In this document: piece by piece, positions 44,877-56,715 of the stretch
Layout: each line of letters starts with the position of its first letter
Numbering within the stretch: position 1 is the first letter of the stretch
Assembly: GCF_010725485.1 (NCBI RefSeq)
Contig: NZ_AP022598.1
Span: 248,001 to 312,000, forward strand
Reading direction: 5' to 3'
Length of the DNA stretch: 64,000 nt
Source of the DNA: Mycolicibacterium parafortuitum
GTDB lineage: Bacteria > Actinomycetota > Actinomycetes > Mycobacteriales > Mycobacteriaceae
Notes under the pieces: model-generated
Seen by the model: the letters and a program-made list of their open reading frames with translations, nothing else
Databases searched by the model: none
Told to the model about the DNA's origin: nothing
Program-made: the position numbers and the translations under genes

Positions 44877-44920
44877 AGTTCGGGTGTCGGAGTTCGGGCC
44901 CGGGAGGCGACGATAAGGGT

Positions 44921-45442
44921 GTGAGCGCCGAACCGGATGGCGAGCATCCGCGGGCACTGCTCGCGCTGTACGACGAGGCCCTGCCCCAGGTGTACGGGTA
45001 CTTCGTCAGGCGCTGTGGTGACCGCGGGACGGCCGAGGACCTGACGTCGGAGACCTTCCTGGCGGCGATGGATGCCGCCAGGAAGCCGGAACCACCGCCG
45101 CTGACGGTGCCGTGGCTGATCGGGGTGGCGCGCCACAAGCTGGCCGACCACTACCGGCGCAGGCACGACCGGGCGACGGTGCCGGTGGCCGAGATGCCCG
45201 AGCCGGACGATCCGGACGACACGTGGGATGCCCATCTGGACCGCATCGTCGCCGAGCAGGTGCTGGCGCGCCTGGCGTCGCAGCACCGGCTTGTGCTGGT
45301 GCTGCGGTACCTCGACAACCTGTCGGTGCCGGAGTGCGCCGAACTGCTCGGGCGCACGGTGCACGCGACGGAGGCGTTGTTGGTCCGGGCCCGGCGGGCG
45401 TTCCGAGAACAGTATCCGCGACCGGAAGGAGGACTGCCGTGA
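44921..45442 (+). CDS. ECF-type RNA polymerase sigma factor (VOC-linked)
   Basis: This 173-residue sigma factor starts at GTG. Region 2 (about 15-75: YGYFVRRCGDRGTAEDLTSETFLAAMDAA) and region 4 (about 115-165: VLRYLDNLSVPECAELLGRTVHATEALLVRARRAFRE) are both present. Its stop overlaps the start of the VOC-domain gene (GTGA) with a strong AAGGAGGA site, so the pair is translated together. Sigma factors of this type commonly stand next to VOC/glyoxalase genes in actinobacteria; the signal is unknown. Confidence 0.88.
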   Translation: MSAEPDGEHPRALLALYDEALPQVYGYFVRRCGDRGTAEDLTSETFLAAMDAARKPEPPPLTVPWLIGVARHKLADHYRRRHDRATVPVAEMPEPDDPDDTWDAHLDRIVAEQVLARLASQHRLVLVLRYLDNLSVPECAELLGRTVHATEALLVRARRAFREQYPRPEGGLP

Positions 45443-46716
45443 TCGATCCGCTGGACGTGCTGCGCTCCGGCGACCTCCCGGTCGCACCGGATCCCGAGTT
45501 CGCGCGACGGCTGCGGGACCGGCTCGAGGCAGCGGCGAATCTGTTTGAGCAGCAACCTGATCGAACCCGAGGAGTGACGATGACCGGCACCGATGCGGCG
45601 ATCGCGGAGCTCAACCGTCCCGCGGCCGCCCCCAGCTCAGCAGCCCTGCTCCCCTATCTGACCGTCGCCGACGCGCGGTCGGCCATCGAGTGGTACGGCG
45701 ACGTGTTCGGCGCCGAGGTGGTCGGGCAGCCCGTCGAGATGGACGACGGCCGGATCGGGCACGCCGAACTCACCATGGCGGGGGCGACGGTGTACCTGGC
45801 CGACGAGTATCCCGAGATCGGATTGAGAGCCCCGTCGCCGCAGGCGGTTTCGGTAAGCCTGATGCTGGCGGTCGCGTCGACCGACGAGACGCTCGAACGT
45901 GCCCGCCGCAACGGAGCACACGTGCAGCGGGAGCCCTACGAGGACTACGGGGCGCGCAATGCGGCGCTGATCGACCCGTTCGGGCACCGGTGGATGCTCA
46001 CCGGACCGGTCACCGGCGTCTCGATCCCGATCCGGCACGGCGACGTCGGGTTCGTCGCGGTGTGGACACCCGACGCGCAGCGGGCCGCGGCGTTCTACGG
46101 CCAGGTTCTGGGCTGGGTGTACGACCCGGCGACGCAGCGGGTCACCAATACCGGTCAGCGCATCGGCATCTACACGGTTGCGGGAAAGAACACGCTGTTC
46201 TGCTGCTATGCCGTGACGGACCTGGACGGCGCGCGGGAGAGCATCACGGCCGGCGGCGGCACCGTCGACGAGGTGACCGAGTTCGATTTCGGAAGCGTGA
46301 TGGGTGCGAAGGATCCGTCGGGCCTCGACTTCGCGGTGTTTCGGCCCCGGCCCGACGAACCGAGGCCGTTGTTGAATGGTGATGGCCCCGGGGAGCTTTC
46401 GTACATCACGTACCAGGTGCCGGATTCGGCGGCGTTCCGGGCGTTCTACAGCCGGGTGCTGTTCTGGACGTTCGAGCCGGGTCGGATCGACGACGGATGG
46501 GCTGTGGTCGGATCGCACCCGATGGCCGGCGCCGCGGGTGGCAACCCGGAGGCGGTGACGGTGCCGATGTGGACCGTGGCCGATATCGACGAGGCGGTCG
46601 CCCGCGTCCGGGAAGCGGGCGGAACGGTGATCGAGGAACCGTCACAGCAGTCCTACGGGCGTTCGGCGTTGTGCACTGATGACCAGGGCGCGCGGTTCTA
46701 CCTCGGCGAGTTCTGA
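45439..46716 (+). CDS. VOC (glyoxalase/bleomycin-resistance fold) protein with sigma-linked N-terminal segment
   Basis: The 425-residue protein opens with a short charged segment (about 1-45: DPLDVLRSGDLPVAPDPEFARRLRDRLEAAANL) of the kind seen in partners of this sigma group and possibly contacting it. Three VOC-like modules follow at about 65-190, 200-305 and 315-425 (LLPYLTVADARSAIEWYGDVFG; GFVAVWTPDAQRAAAFYGQVLG; YITYQVPDSAAFRAFYSRVLF). VOC proteins bind metal and small molecules, acting as isomerases, dioxygenases or resistance proteins. It may sense or detoxify the ligand that activates the sigma factor. Confidence 0.85.
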   Translation: MIDPLDVLRSGDLPVAPDPEFARRLRDRLEAAANLFEQQPDRTRGVTMTGTDAAIAELNRPAAAPSSAALLPYLTVADARSAIEWYGDVFGAEVVGQPVEMDDGRIGHAELTMAGATVYLADEYPEIGLRAPSPQAVSVSLMLAVASTDETLERARRNGAHVQREPYEDYGARNAALIDPFGHRWMLTGPVTGVSIPIRHGDVGFVAVWTPDAQRAAAFYGQVLGWVYDPATQRVTNTGQRIGIYTVAGKNTLFCCYAVTDLDGARESITAGGGTVDEVTEFDFGSVMGAKDPSGLDFAVFRPRPDEPRPLLNGDGPGELSYITYQVPDSAAFRAFYSRVLFWTFEPGRIDDGWAVVGSHPMAGAAGGNPEAVTVPMWTVADIDEAVARVREAGGTVIEEPSQQSYGRSALCTDDQGARFYLGEF

Positions 46717-46749
46717 TCGACGGGGACTCGCGGCCCGCCTGACCGCCCG

Positions 46750-48435
46750 TCAGAAGGGTGGTGGGTCGTTGCCGCGGGGTGTGTCGCCGTGGTGGTCGGC
46801 GTTGTGTTGGCGTTCGCGGGTGATGTAGGCGGTGCGGCTTTGTGCGCGCGTGCGGGTGCGGCGCGGCATCATCGCCTCGCGGTTGTCGCTCATCGGCACG
46901 TGGGGTGGGTCGCCGGTCCAGAGGGTGCCGGTGGGTGTGCACAGGGCGGGGAACAGCAGGCGGCTGCCGGGGTGGGTGGTGTAGGTGTGTCCGGTTGGTG
47001 AGGTCCACACGATGGTGCCGTCGGGGTGTTGGCGGTCTTTCCAGCCGCCGGGTCCGGTCCAGAACGTTTTGAGTAAGTGGTGGAAACGGCACAGTGTTTT
47101 GAGGTTTGAGGGGTGGGTGGGTCCGACCGGGTGGGGGACGGTGTGGTCGATGTCGGCGGTGGTGGCCGGTTTGTCGCAGCCGGGGAAGCGACACGTCAGA
47201 TCGCGGCAGCGGACGAACTCGGCGAGCGCGGCTGAGGGGGTGTAGCGCGGCTCCGGCCCGGCCGCTCCGGGGTGGATGATCTCGCGGATCCTGGCGCTGT
47301 CGAGCATGGTGTCGAAAAACGGGGCAGGCAGAAACCCGGAGCCGAACAGGTAGCCCGACCGGCCGGGCAGCAGGACGGGGGCGCTGCGCCGCGGCGCGGG
47401 CGCGGGCGGGGAGGGCTGAGCGGGCGCGGTGCCGCCTTCGGTGTCCGGTGCCCCCTCGACCGGGGCAGCCTCCTCGAGCTGCTCCTCGTTAGTCGCGGCG
47501 TCGACAGCGTCGACGGGCTGCGGCTCGTCACCCTCGACGTCGACGGGCGGATCGTCGCGCAGTTCGGCGGGCGGCCGGTCGCCTTGAGCCGCCGCGGGTT
47601 GTTCGGCGTTCTTGGCCGTCTGGTCGGTGAGGGCGTAGACGATGACTTCGGGAACAGGGCGGGGGTTGACGGCGGCTTCACAGTCGGTGTTGCCGCAGCG
47701 ACAGGCCAGGCTGGTGATCCCGTGCAACAGCGCCGCCCACGCGTCCTTGCGGCGCTGGTCGAGGGTGCGCGGGTCGGCGTCACAGACGCTGTAGGCCATC
47801 GCCGTCAAGGTGCGCCAGCCCGCGGCGGCGTCCCCGTCGAACACCCGCGACCAGATCGTGGTGAACCCCGGCGCGTCGGTGGGGGCGCCGAACTCCAGGG
47901 CCGGCCCGATCTCGGCATCCCGAGACTGGCGCACCGCGTCCGGGTCGTGGCGTTCGACGATCTCGTCGATCTTGGCTTGGGTGGCTTTCACCGACAACGG
48001 CCCCCACCCCGCCACCGACTCGGCCAACTCAGCATCGACGGCGGCGATCAGCGCCGCATCGGTGATCAGGTCGGTGCGGGTGATGATCGCGCGCACCAGC
48101 ATCTCCCCGATCGTCCCGGCCAAAAACAACGCCCCCACCCGCGGCAGCCGATCCCGCAGCACGACGGCGCGGTAGGTCTGGTGCAGCGCCAACGCCTGGG
48201 TGATCCGATACGCCGCGGCGATCTCGGCGGTCACCGCGGCCTCCGGATCCACCCACCAGTACAGCCGCTCCTCCGGGGCGAGGTCGACCCGGCGGCCGAA
48301 CAGTTCGGCCATCACCGCCAACTTGCGTGCGCACACCGCATTCTCGGCCCGGCTCGCTGCCCGGGCGGCGTCGATCAGGTCGGCATCCGAGAGCCCGGCA
48401 AGACTCTCGGGCTCGGCCACCGACACTTCGAACAT
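46750..48435 (-). CDS. DUF222 / HNH endonuclease-domain protein (13E12 type)
   Basis: The 561-residue protein has an N-terminal DUF222 domain (about 1-290), an acidic Ala/Pro/Glu-rich linker (about 285-375) and a C-terminal HNH motif (CRDLTCRFPGCDKPATTADIDHTVPHPVGPTHPSNLKTL then CRFHH). This is the 13E12-repeat family present in many copies in mycobacterial genomes; some copies lie in repetitive or phage-like elements. The ATG at 48435 (MFEVSVAEP) matches the usual family start; one 30 bp upstream is possible. I saw no flanking repeats here. Nuclease function is a family inference. Confidence 0.88.
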   Translation of the reverse strand: MFEVSVAEPESLAGLSDADLIDAARAASRAENAVCARKLAVMAELFGRRVDLAPEERLYWWVDPEAAVTAEIAAAYRITQALALHQTYRAVVLRDRLPRVGALFLAGTIGEMLVRAIITRTDLITDAALIAAVDAELAESVAGWGPLSVKATQAKIDEIVERHDPDAVRQSRDAEIGPALEFGAPTDAPGFTTIWSRVFDGDAAAGWRTLTAMAYSVCDADPRTLDQRRKDAWAALLHGITSLACRCGNTDCEAAVNPRPVPEVIVYALTDQTAKNAEQPAAAQGDRPPAELRDDPPVDVEGDEPQPVDAVDAATNEEQLEEAAPVEGAPDTEGGTAPAQPSPPAPAPRRSAPVLLPGRSGYLFGSGFLPAPFFDTMLDSARIREIIHPGAAGPEPRYTPSAALAEFVRCRDLTCRFPGCDKPATTADIDHTVPHPVGPTHPSNLKTLCRFHHLLKTFWTGPGGWKDRQHPDGTIVWTSPTGHTYTTHPGSRLLFPALCTPTGTLWTGDPPHVPMSDNREAMMPRRTRTRAQSRTAYITRERQHNADHHGDTPRGNDPPPF

Positions 48436-48650
48436 GTGTGCGATATTACCGGCGCGGGATGACATTTCGGAGTGCGCAGACCGCAGCTGGGGACCAACGC
48501 GGATCTGGGGACAACCCCCCCCACAGCATCGGATTCTGCCACCCGCCGATCAATTCCTGCCACCGGAATTATCCGGCTGACCTGCGGGTTTAACAGGTCA
48601 GACACATCAAGATCGCAAGGTCGGGACCGACCTGAAAGAGGGAAGAAGAA

Positions 48651-48953
48651 ATGACGAAGTTCAGCATCGCCGCCACCACCGCCGCCGCCCTGTCCGCCGC
48701 GTTCCTGGGCCTATCCGCCCCCGCGCTGGCCGCCCCATCCGGCACCGGCGACGCCCAATCCACCATCAGCCAACTCGAAGCCCAGGGCAACCGCGTCATC
48801 GTGCAGAAACTCTCCGACACACCCCTGGAAGACGCCAACATCGTCGGCGTCAACCGAGGACCCGCCATCCGCGGCACCGTCCAGGACAACTTCAACGACC
48901 GGCTCTACCAAAACACCGTCACCGGACACATCTACTACGTCAAAGTCCGTTGA
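48651..48953 (+). CDS. Small exported protein
   Basis: The 100-residue protein has a clear signal peptide (FSIAATTAAALSAAFLGLSAPALA, cleavage after ALA at about 27). The mature part of about 73 residues (STISQLEAQGNRVIVQKLSDTPLEDANIVGVNRG) resembles small secreted mycobacterial proteins of unknown role. A GAAAGAGGGAAG site precedes the ATG, and the sequence GGTCGGGACCGACC, a near-perfect dyad, lies about 20 bp upstream. A strong terminator follows. Confidence 0.85.
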   Translation: MTKFSIAATTAAALSAAFLGLSAPALAAPSGTGDAQSTISQLEAQGNRVIVQKLSDTPLEDANIVGVNRGPAIRGTVQDNFNDRLYQNTVTGHIYYVKVR

Positions 48954-48965
48954 CCCCCCGGAACA

Positions 48966-49000
48966 AACAGGGCCACCTCCCACAAGGAGGTGGCCCTGTT
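48966..49000. terminator. Bidirectional intrinsic terminator
   Basis: A perfect 15-bp stem (48966-48980 with 48986-49000) with a CACAA loop. It is followed by TTTTCTG on the plus strand and TGTTTGTTC on the minus strand, so it ends both the small exported protein gene and the convergent reductase gene. Confidence 0.92.
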
Positions 49001-49010
49001 TTCTGCAGTC

Positions 49011-50198
49011 TCAGCCGAGCAGATCCGAGATCGGCGCTTTGGCAGCGATTTTCGCGCGGGTCTTCATGACCTTGCCGGGGAATCCGCCGCCGACCACCGC
49101 GACGACCACGCCGTCGCGCTCGTAGTAGGCGAGGAACTTGCGTCCGTCGTCCTCGACGATGTGCACCGTGTCGGTGGCCTCCGGCTCGCCCAGCGCCTGG
49201 ATCTTGACGTCGTACTGGTCGCTCCAGAAGTACGGAACCGACACCGCCGCAGGCGGTTCCTGTCCCAGCATGGTCGGCACCAGCACCCGCGCCTGGTCGG
49301 CGACGTTGCTCCAATGCTCAACGCGTACTTGACCTCCGACATGGTCGCGCCACGACGCGACGTCGCCGATCGCCCACACATGCGGCGCGCTGGCCCGTCC
49401 GGTCTCGTCGCACACCACACCGTTGTCGAGTTCGAGGCCGCTGCCCTCCAGCCATCCCGTGCCGGGATGCGAACCGATACCGACGATGACGACGTCGGTG
49501 TCGAGTTCGGTGCCGTCGCTCAATGTCACCTTGCGCACCCGGTCGTCACCGCTCACCTCGGAAACGCCGACGCCGCAACGGACGTCGACGCCCTCGGCAC
49601 GATGCAACCGGGTGACGAGATCGCCGATCTGCTGCCCGAGGATCGATGCCAGCGGAGCGGGCTGCGGTTCCACGATGGTGACCTCGACGCCAAGCTTGCG
49701 CAGGCTCGCCGCGACCTCGCAGCCGATGAACCCGGCGCCGACCACCACAGCGCGCTTGGCGGCCTTCGCGTCCTGGCGCAGCGCGAGGCTCTCGTCGAAG
49801 TTACGGAGCACATGAATGCCCGGCAGGTCGGGGAACGACGGGATGCGTTTGGGCACCAGACCGGTGGCGATGACGAGTTCGTCGTAGGACAGCTCGGATC
49901 CGTCGGCCAACGTCAGGGTCCTGGCCTCGGTGTCGACCGACTTCGCGCCGTTGCCGAGCAGCACCGTGATGTTGTTCTCGGCATAGAACTCGGCCGGCTT
50001 GAGGGTGACGTCGTCGGTTTCGGCGCGCAGCACTTCCTTCGACAGCGGCGGCCGGTCATACGGCAGATGGTCCTCGTCGCTGACGATGGTGATCGCGCCG
50101 GAGTACTCGGCACGGCGCAACTGCTCGGCCGTCCGTGCGGCGGCCAGTCCACCGCCCACGATGACGACGCCGGGCCCGGGAACCTCTGATGTGGTCAC
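49011..50198 (-). CDS. FAD-dependent ferredoxin reductase
   Basis: The 395-residue reductase resembles rubredoxin/putidaredoxin-type reductases. The FAD motif VVIVGGGLAAARTAEQLRR, PYDRPPLSKEVL, the NAD(P)H motif VVVGAGFIGCEVAASL and VWAIGDVASW are present. It is the counterpart of the mycobacterial reductase found beside the mycofactocin-coupled SDR (Rv0688-type by synteny). No ferredoxin gene is adjacent. It could feed P450 enzymes such as the twin P450s of this window; that link is inferred. Confidence 0.92.
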   Translation of the reverse strand: MTTSEVPGPGVVIVGGGLAAARTAEQLRRAEYSGAITIVSDEDHLPYDRPPLSKEVLRAETDDVTLKPAEFYAENNITVLLGNGAKSVDTEARTLTLADGSELSYDELVIATGLVPKRIPSFPDLPGIHVLRNFDESLALRQDAKAAKRAVVVGAGFIGCEVAASLRKLGVEVTIVEPQPAPLASILGQQIGDLVTRLHRAEGVDVRCGVGVSEVSGDDRVRKVTLSDGTELDTDVVIVGIGSHPGTGWLEGSGLELDNGVVCDETGRASAPHVWAIGDVASWRDHVGGQVRVEHWSNVADQARVLVPTMLGQEPPAAVSVPYFWSDQYDVKIQALGEPEATDTVHIVEDDGRKFLAYYERDGVVVAVVGGGFPGKVMKTRAKIAAKAPISDLLG

Positions 50199-50254
50199 GT
50201 GGGCTTTCTACACGATCCCGCACTGAGAGTGTGCGCCACCCCGCGGGTACGCGC

Positions 50255-50701
50255 TCAGCCCGGAGCGCGCTCGATGAGGTTCGACAGCACCACGATGCTC
50301 TCGCTGCGTTCGACGTCGGCGCTCGCCCTGATCCGCTCGAGCGCTTCCTCCAGGTGACGCATGTCGCGGGCGAGTACATGCAGCATCGCATCGGCGGTCC
50401 CCGTCACGGTCGCGGCGCTGACCACCTCGGGGATATCGCGCCAGGCGGCCCTGAGCTCCGCCGGAGCGATCGTGCCGTGACAGAAGACCTGCACGTACGC
50501 CTCCGTGGACCAGCCCAGCGCGTTGCGGTCGATGACCGTGGTGAACCCCCTGATCACACCGCTGTCGAGCATGCGGTCGACCCGCCTCTTCACCGCGGGT
50601 GCCGACAGGTTCACGATCAGCCCGATCTCGGCGAATGTGGCCCGCGCGTTGTCGGCCAGTTCCGCCAGGATCCGCTCGTCGGTCTCGTCCAGACGCTCCA
50701 T
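50255..50701 (-). CDS. Lrp/AsnC-family regulator
   Basis: The 148-residue regulator has an N-terminal helix-turn-helix (about 3-55: LDETDERILAELADNARATFAEIGLIVNLSAPAVKRRVDRM) and a C-terminal RAM domain (about 65-145). Lrp-type proteins bind amino acids. It is divergent from the DDAH-rocD operon, which it very probably controls in response to arginine or a derivative. The ATG at 50701 is preceded by a G-rich site; 9 extra upstream residues are unlikely. Confidence 0.92.
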   Translation of the reverse strand: MERLDETDERILAELADNARATFAEIGLIVNLSAPAVKRRVDRMLDSGVIRGFTTVIDRNALGWSTEAYVQVFCHGTIAPAELRAAWRDIPEVVSAATVTGTADAMLHVLARDMRHLEEALERIRASADVERSESIVVLSNLIERAPG

Positions 50702-50779
50702 ACCCCGCCCCACGCAACAAAACGCCACAGAACACCTGATAGCGCAATAAACCTAGCGTAGACACGCATGAATCGTCGA

Positions 50780-50808
50780 TTGATTGCGTGACGTGCCGTT
50801 CCTATCGT
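50780..50808 (+). promoter_or_regulatory. Promoter of the DDAH-rocD operon, possibly leaderless
   Basis: TTGATT (50780-50785), a 17-bp spacer and TATCGT (50803-50808). The predicted start of transcription at about 50815-50816 coincides with the ATG, and no ribosome-binding site is visible, so the mRNA may be leaderless. Confidence 0.5.
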
Positions 50809-50815
50809 GGGTTTT

Positions 50816-51663
50816 ATGACGATGGACATCGCCGCGACCGAACCACGGGCCGGCCTCGCCCCGGTCCGCACCGCCCGGCCCCGGCGTTACCTCATGACGG
50901 CACCGACGTTCTTCACCGTCGAATACGTCATCAACCCCTGGATGGACGCGTCCTCCCCCGTCGACACCGACCGCGCCGTCACCCAGTGGGAGGCGCTGCG
51001 GCAGACATACCTCGCCCTCGGCCACAGCGTCGAGGTCATCGACCCGATCCCGGGCCTGCCCGACATGGTCTACGCGGCCAACGGCGGGACCGTCGTCAAC
51101 GGCCGGGCCGCGGTCGCCCGGTTCGCCCATGCCGAACGCGCGGGCGAGGCTGTCGCCTACGCCGACTGGATGCGGCGCAACGGCTACGAACCGTTCCAGA
51201 CGCGGCACGTCAACGAAGGCCAGGGCGACTTCCTGACCGTCGGCGACATACTGCTGGCCGGGTACGGGTTCCGCACCGATCGGCGCGCCCACGACGAGGT
51301 CGCCGCGCACGTCGGGATGCCGGTGGCCGGCCTGCAGCTCGTGGACCCGCGGTTCTACCACCTTGACACCGCGCTCGCCGTGCTCGACGACGCGACCGTC
51401 GCCTACTACCCGCCGGCGTTCTCGGAGGAATCCCGGGCGGCGCTCGCGCGGATGTTCCCCGATGCGATCCAGGTCGCCAGCGCCGACGCGTACGTCCTCG
51501 GCCTCAACGTCGTCTCGGACGGCCTCAACGTGGTGTTGCCCGCCGCGGCGAGCGGCTTCGCCGAAGAACTGACGCGCGCGGGCTTCCGGCCGGTCGGGGT
51601 CGACCTCTCCGAACTGCTCAAAGGTGGCGGTTCGGTGAAATGTTGCACGCTGGAGGTGTTCGG

Positions 51664-51667
<4 letters not shown>
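50816..51667 (+). CDS. Dimethylarginine dimethylaminohydrolase (DDAH)-family amidinotransferase
   Basis: The 283-residue protein of the amidinotransferase superfamily would hydrolyse methylated arginine to citrulline and methylamine. The fold elements are MTAPTFFTVEYVINPWMD, the guanidine-binding DMVYAANGG, the His in FYHLDTALAVLDD and the C-terminal nucleophile in GGGSVKCCTLEV (Cys after SVK). An ATG at 50822 is an alternative start. It overlaps rocD by 4 bp (ATGA). A close paralogous activity (ornithine cyclodeaminase-like or arginine deiminase) cannot be excluded. Confidence 0.88.
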
Positions 51668-55000
<3,333 letters not shown>

Positions 55001-55021
55001 GTCGTATACCTTTCCGCTGGA

Positions 55022-56464
55022 CTAGATTTCGATGGCGCCGGTGGTCAACCCGACGATGCCGGCTACGGCGCCGGCCATGATCAGGCCGCACAGCACGGCT
55101 TCGGCGGGCGTGAACACCCGCAGACCCCGCTCCCGGCGCGCGATCACGTACAGCACCGCACCGGGCGCGTAGAGGATGCAGGACAGCATCAGGTGGTCCA
55201 GCCCCGCGGCATAGACCAGGAAGAGCGTGTAGACCGTGGCGACCGCGGAGATCACCATGTCCGGTATGAGAGATCTTCTGTCGCCGTAGGTTTCGCGGGT
55301 CACGGTGAGCTTGAGCGCGTACCCGGCGGCCAGCAGGTACGGGATCAGCGCCAGCGCGGCAGTCAGGTCCAGCATGAAGTCCAGCGCGTTCGACGCGAAC
55401 AGCAGCACGATCAGCAGCAGCTGCACCAGGCCGCCGGCCATGATCAGCGCGGTGACAGGAGCCCCGTTGGCGTTCTCCCGGGCCAGGAACTTGGGCATGT
55501 CGTCGGCCTTGGCGGGAATGTAGAGGATCTCGGCGGCCATCAGCGTCCACGCCAGGTACGCGCCCAGCACCGACAGGATCACACCCAACCGGATGAACAC
55601 CGACCCCCACTCGCCGACAACGGATTCCAGCACAGATGCCATCGACGGCTGGTCCACCTCGGCGAGCTCGGACTGCGGCATCACACCGTAGGAGGACATC
55701 GTGACGAGCATGAAGACCGCCAGCACGGACAGGAAGCCGATCACCGTCGCGCGTCCGACGTCCTCGCGTTTACGCGCGAAGCGGGAGTAGACGCTGGCGC
55801 CCTCGATGCCGAGGAACACGAAGACGGTGATCAGCATCGTGCCCTTGGCCTGCTCGAACAACGACGTCCAGGAGTAGACCCCGTCGCCGCCCCAGAAGTT
55901 CCCGGTGAAGACGTCGGCTTGAAACGAGATGAGTGCGATGACGATGAACACCAGGATCGGAATGACCTTGGCGAAGGTCGCGATCCGGTTGATGACCGCA
56001 GCCTCCTTGACCCCGCGCAGAATCAGGTAGAAGAACAGCCACACCCCGACCGAGGACGCGATGACGGCGTACACCGTGTCCCCGGCGCCGAGCGCCGGGA
56101 ACAGCGCACTCGTCGTCGCCATGATGAGCACCCAGTACGAGGTGTTCCCCGCACACGCCGACGCCCAGAACCCGAACGCGGAGTTGAACCCGACATAGTC
56201 ACCGAAACCGGCCCTGGCATACGCGTAGATGCCGGCGTCCAGATCCGGTTTGCGGGTGGCCAGCCGCTGGAAGACGAAGGCCAGCATCAGCATTCCCACA
56301 CCGGCGATGGTCCAGGCGATCAGTGCGCCCGCGACACCGGCCTCAGTTCCGAACCGGCGCGGCAGCAAGAACACCCCCGAGCCGATCATCGACCCGATGA
56401 CCATGGCGGTCAGTGTCGGCAGGCTGACCTTCTGGTCCCTGGTGGCGGTGTCGGTAGCGGTCAT
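55022..56464 (-). CDS. APC-family arginine/ornithine-type antiporter
   Basis: The 480-residue, 12-helix amino acid permease has the APC helix-1 motif VIGSMIGSGVFLLPRRFG and the conserved helix 6 region FLGIEGASVYSRFA. It belongs with basic amino acid/polyamine antiporters of the ArcD type. Adjacent to arcA, it would exchange arginine for ornithine or citrulline. The ATG overlaps the stop of a small upstream reading frame (TCATGA). A stable stem at 56530-56556 lies in its leader. Confidence 0.9.
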   Translation of the reverse strand: MTATDTATRDQKVSLPTLTAMVIGSMIGSGVFLLPRRFGTEAGVAGALIAWTIAGVGMLMLAFVFQRLATRKPDLDAGIYAYARAGFGDYVGFNSAFGFWASACAGNTSYWVLIMATTSALFPALGAGDTVYAVIASSVGVWLFFYLILRGVKEAAVINRIATFAKVIPILVFIVIALISFQADVFTGNFWGGDGVYSWTSLFEQAKGTMLITVFVFLGIEGASVYSRFARKREDVGRATVIGFLSVLAVFMLVTMSSYGVMPQSELAEVDQPSMASVLESVVGEWGSVFIRLGVILSVLGAYLAWTLMAAEILYIPAKADDMPKFLARENANGAPVTALIMAGGLVQLLLIVLLFASNALDFMLDLTAALALIPYLLAAGYALKLTVTRETYGDRRSLIPDMVISAVATVYTLFLVYAAGLDHLMLSCILYAPGAVLYVIARRERGLRVFTPAEAVLCGLIMAGAVAGIVGLTTGAIEI

Positions 56465-56631
56465 GACGACTCCCTGGCGGCGGAATCGGCGGGCACGATC
56501 CGGAGTCCGGTGAACCCGTAGAGGACACTGAGCGCCGGACTCGCGGTCCGGCGCTCAAGAAGAACCAGAGGCAGTAGGGAATCGCCAATCGTTGGTCGGC
56601 GAATGACGCCGGCCGGAGAAATCTCCGTCAC
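56461..56631 (-). CDS. Possible 56-residue leader or small protein ahead of the permease
   Basis: A GTG start with AAGGGG upstream opens a frame of 56 residues (TEISPAGVIRRPTIGDSLL to the end AARESS), ending with TGA that overlaps the permease ATG. Such coupling is what one expects of a real small gene or a regulatory leader. A perfect hairpin lies inside it. I recognise no family, and it could be fortuitous in high-GC DNA. Confidence 0.35.
   Translation of the reverse strand: MTEISPAGVIRRPTIGDSLLPLVLLERRTASPALSVLYGFTGLRIVPADSAARESS
56530..56556 (-). promoter_or_regulatory. Stable hairpin in the permease leader
   Basis: Perfect 11-bp arms (GAGCGCCGGAC / GTCCGGCGCTC) with a 5-nt loop, 66 bp before the permease start. 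No U-tract follows. It may be an attenuator, a translation-controlling stem or part of a riboswitch-like leader. The rest of the 251-bp gap to the SHOCT gene holds only the small frame described above. Confidence 0.5.
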
Positions 56632-56715
56632 CGTCCGTCCCCTTCCGGTACCAGACCGGAGCGTACGAAAGGGAACGTACAAAGATCAACTGGCAGACGC
56701 TGCCTTTTCGCCGGA

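Noticed and set aside
46750..48435. DUF222/HNH gene as part of a mobile element
   Set aside because: No integrase, terminal repeats or target-site duplications were seen around it.
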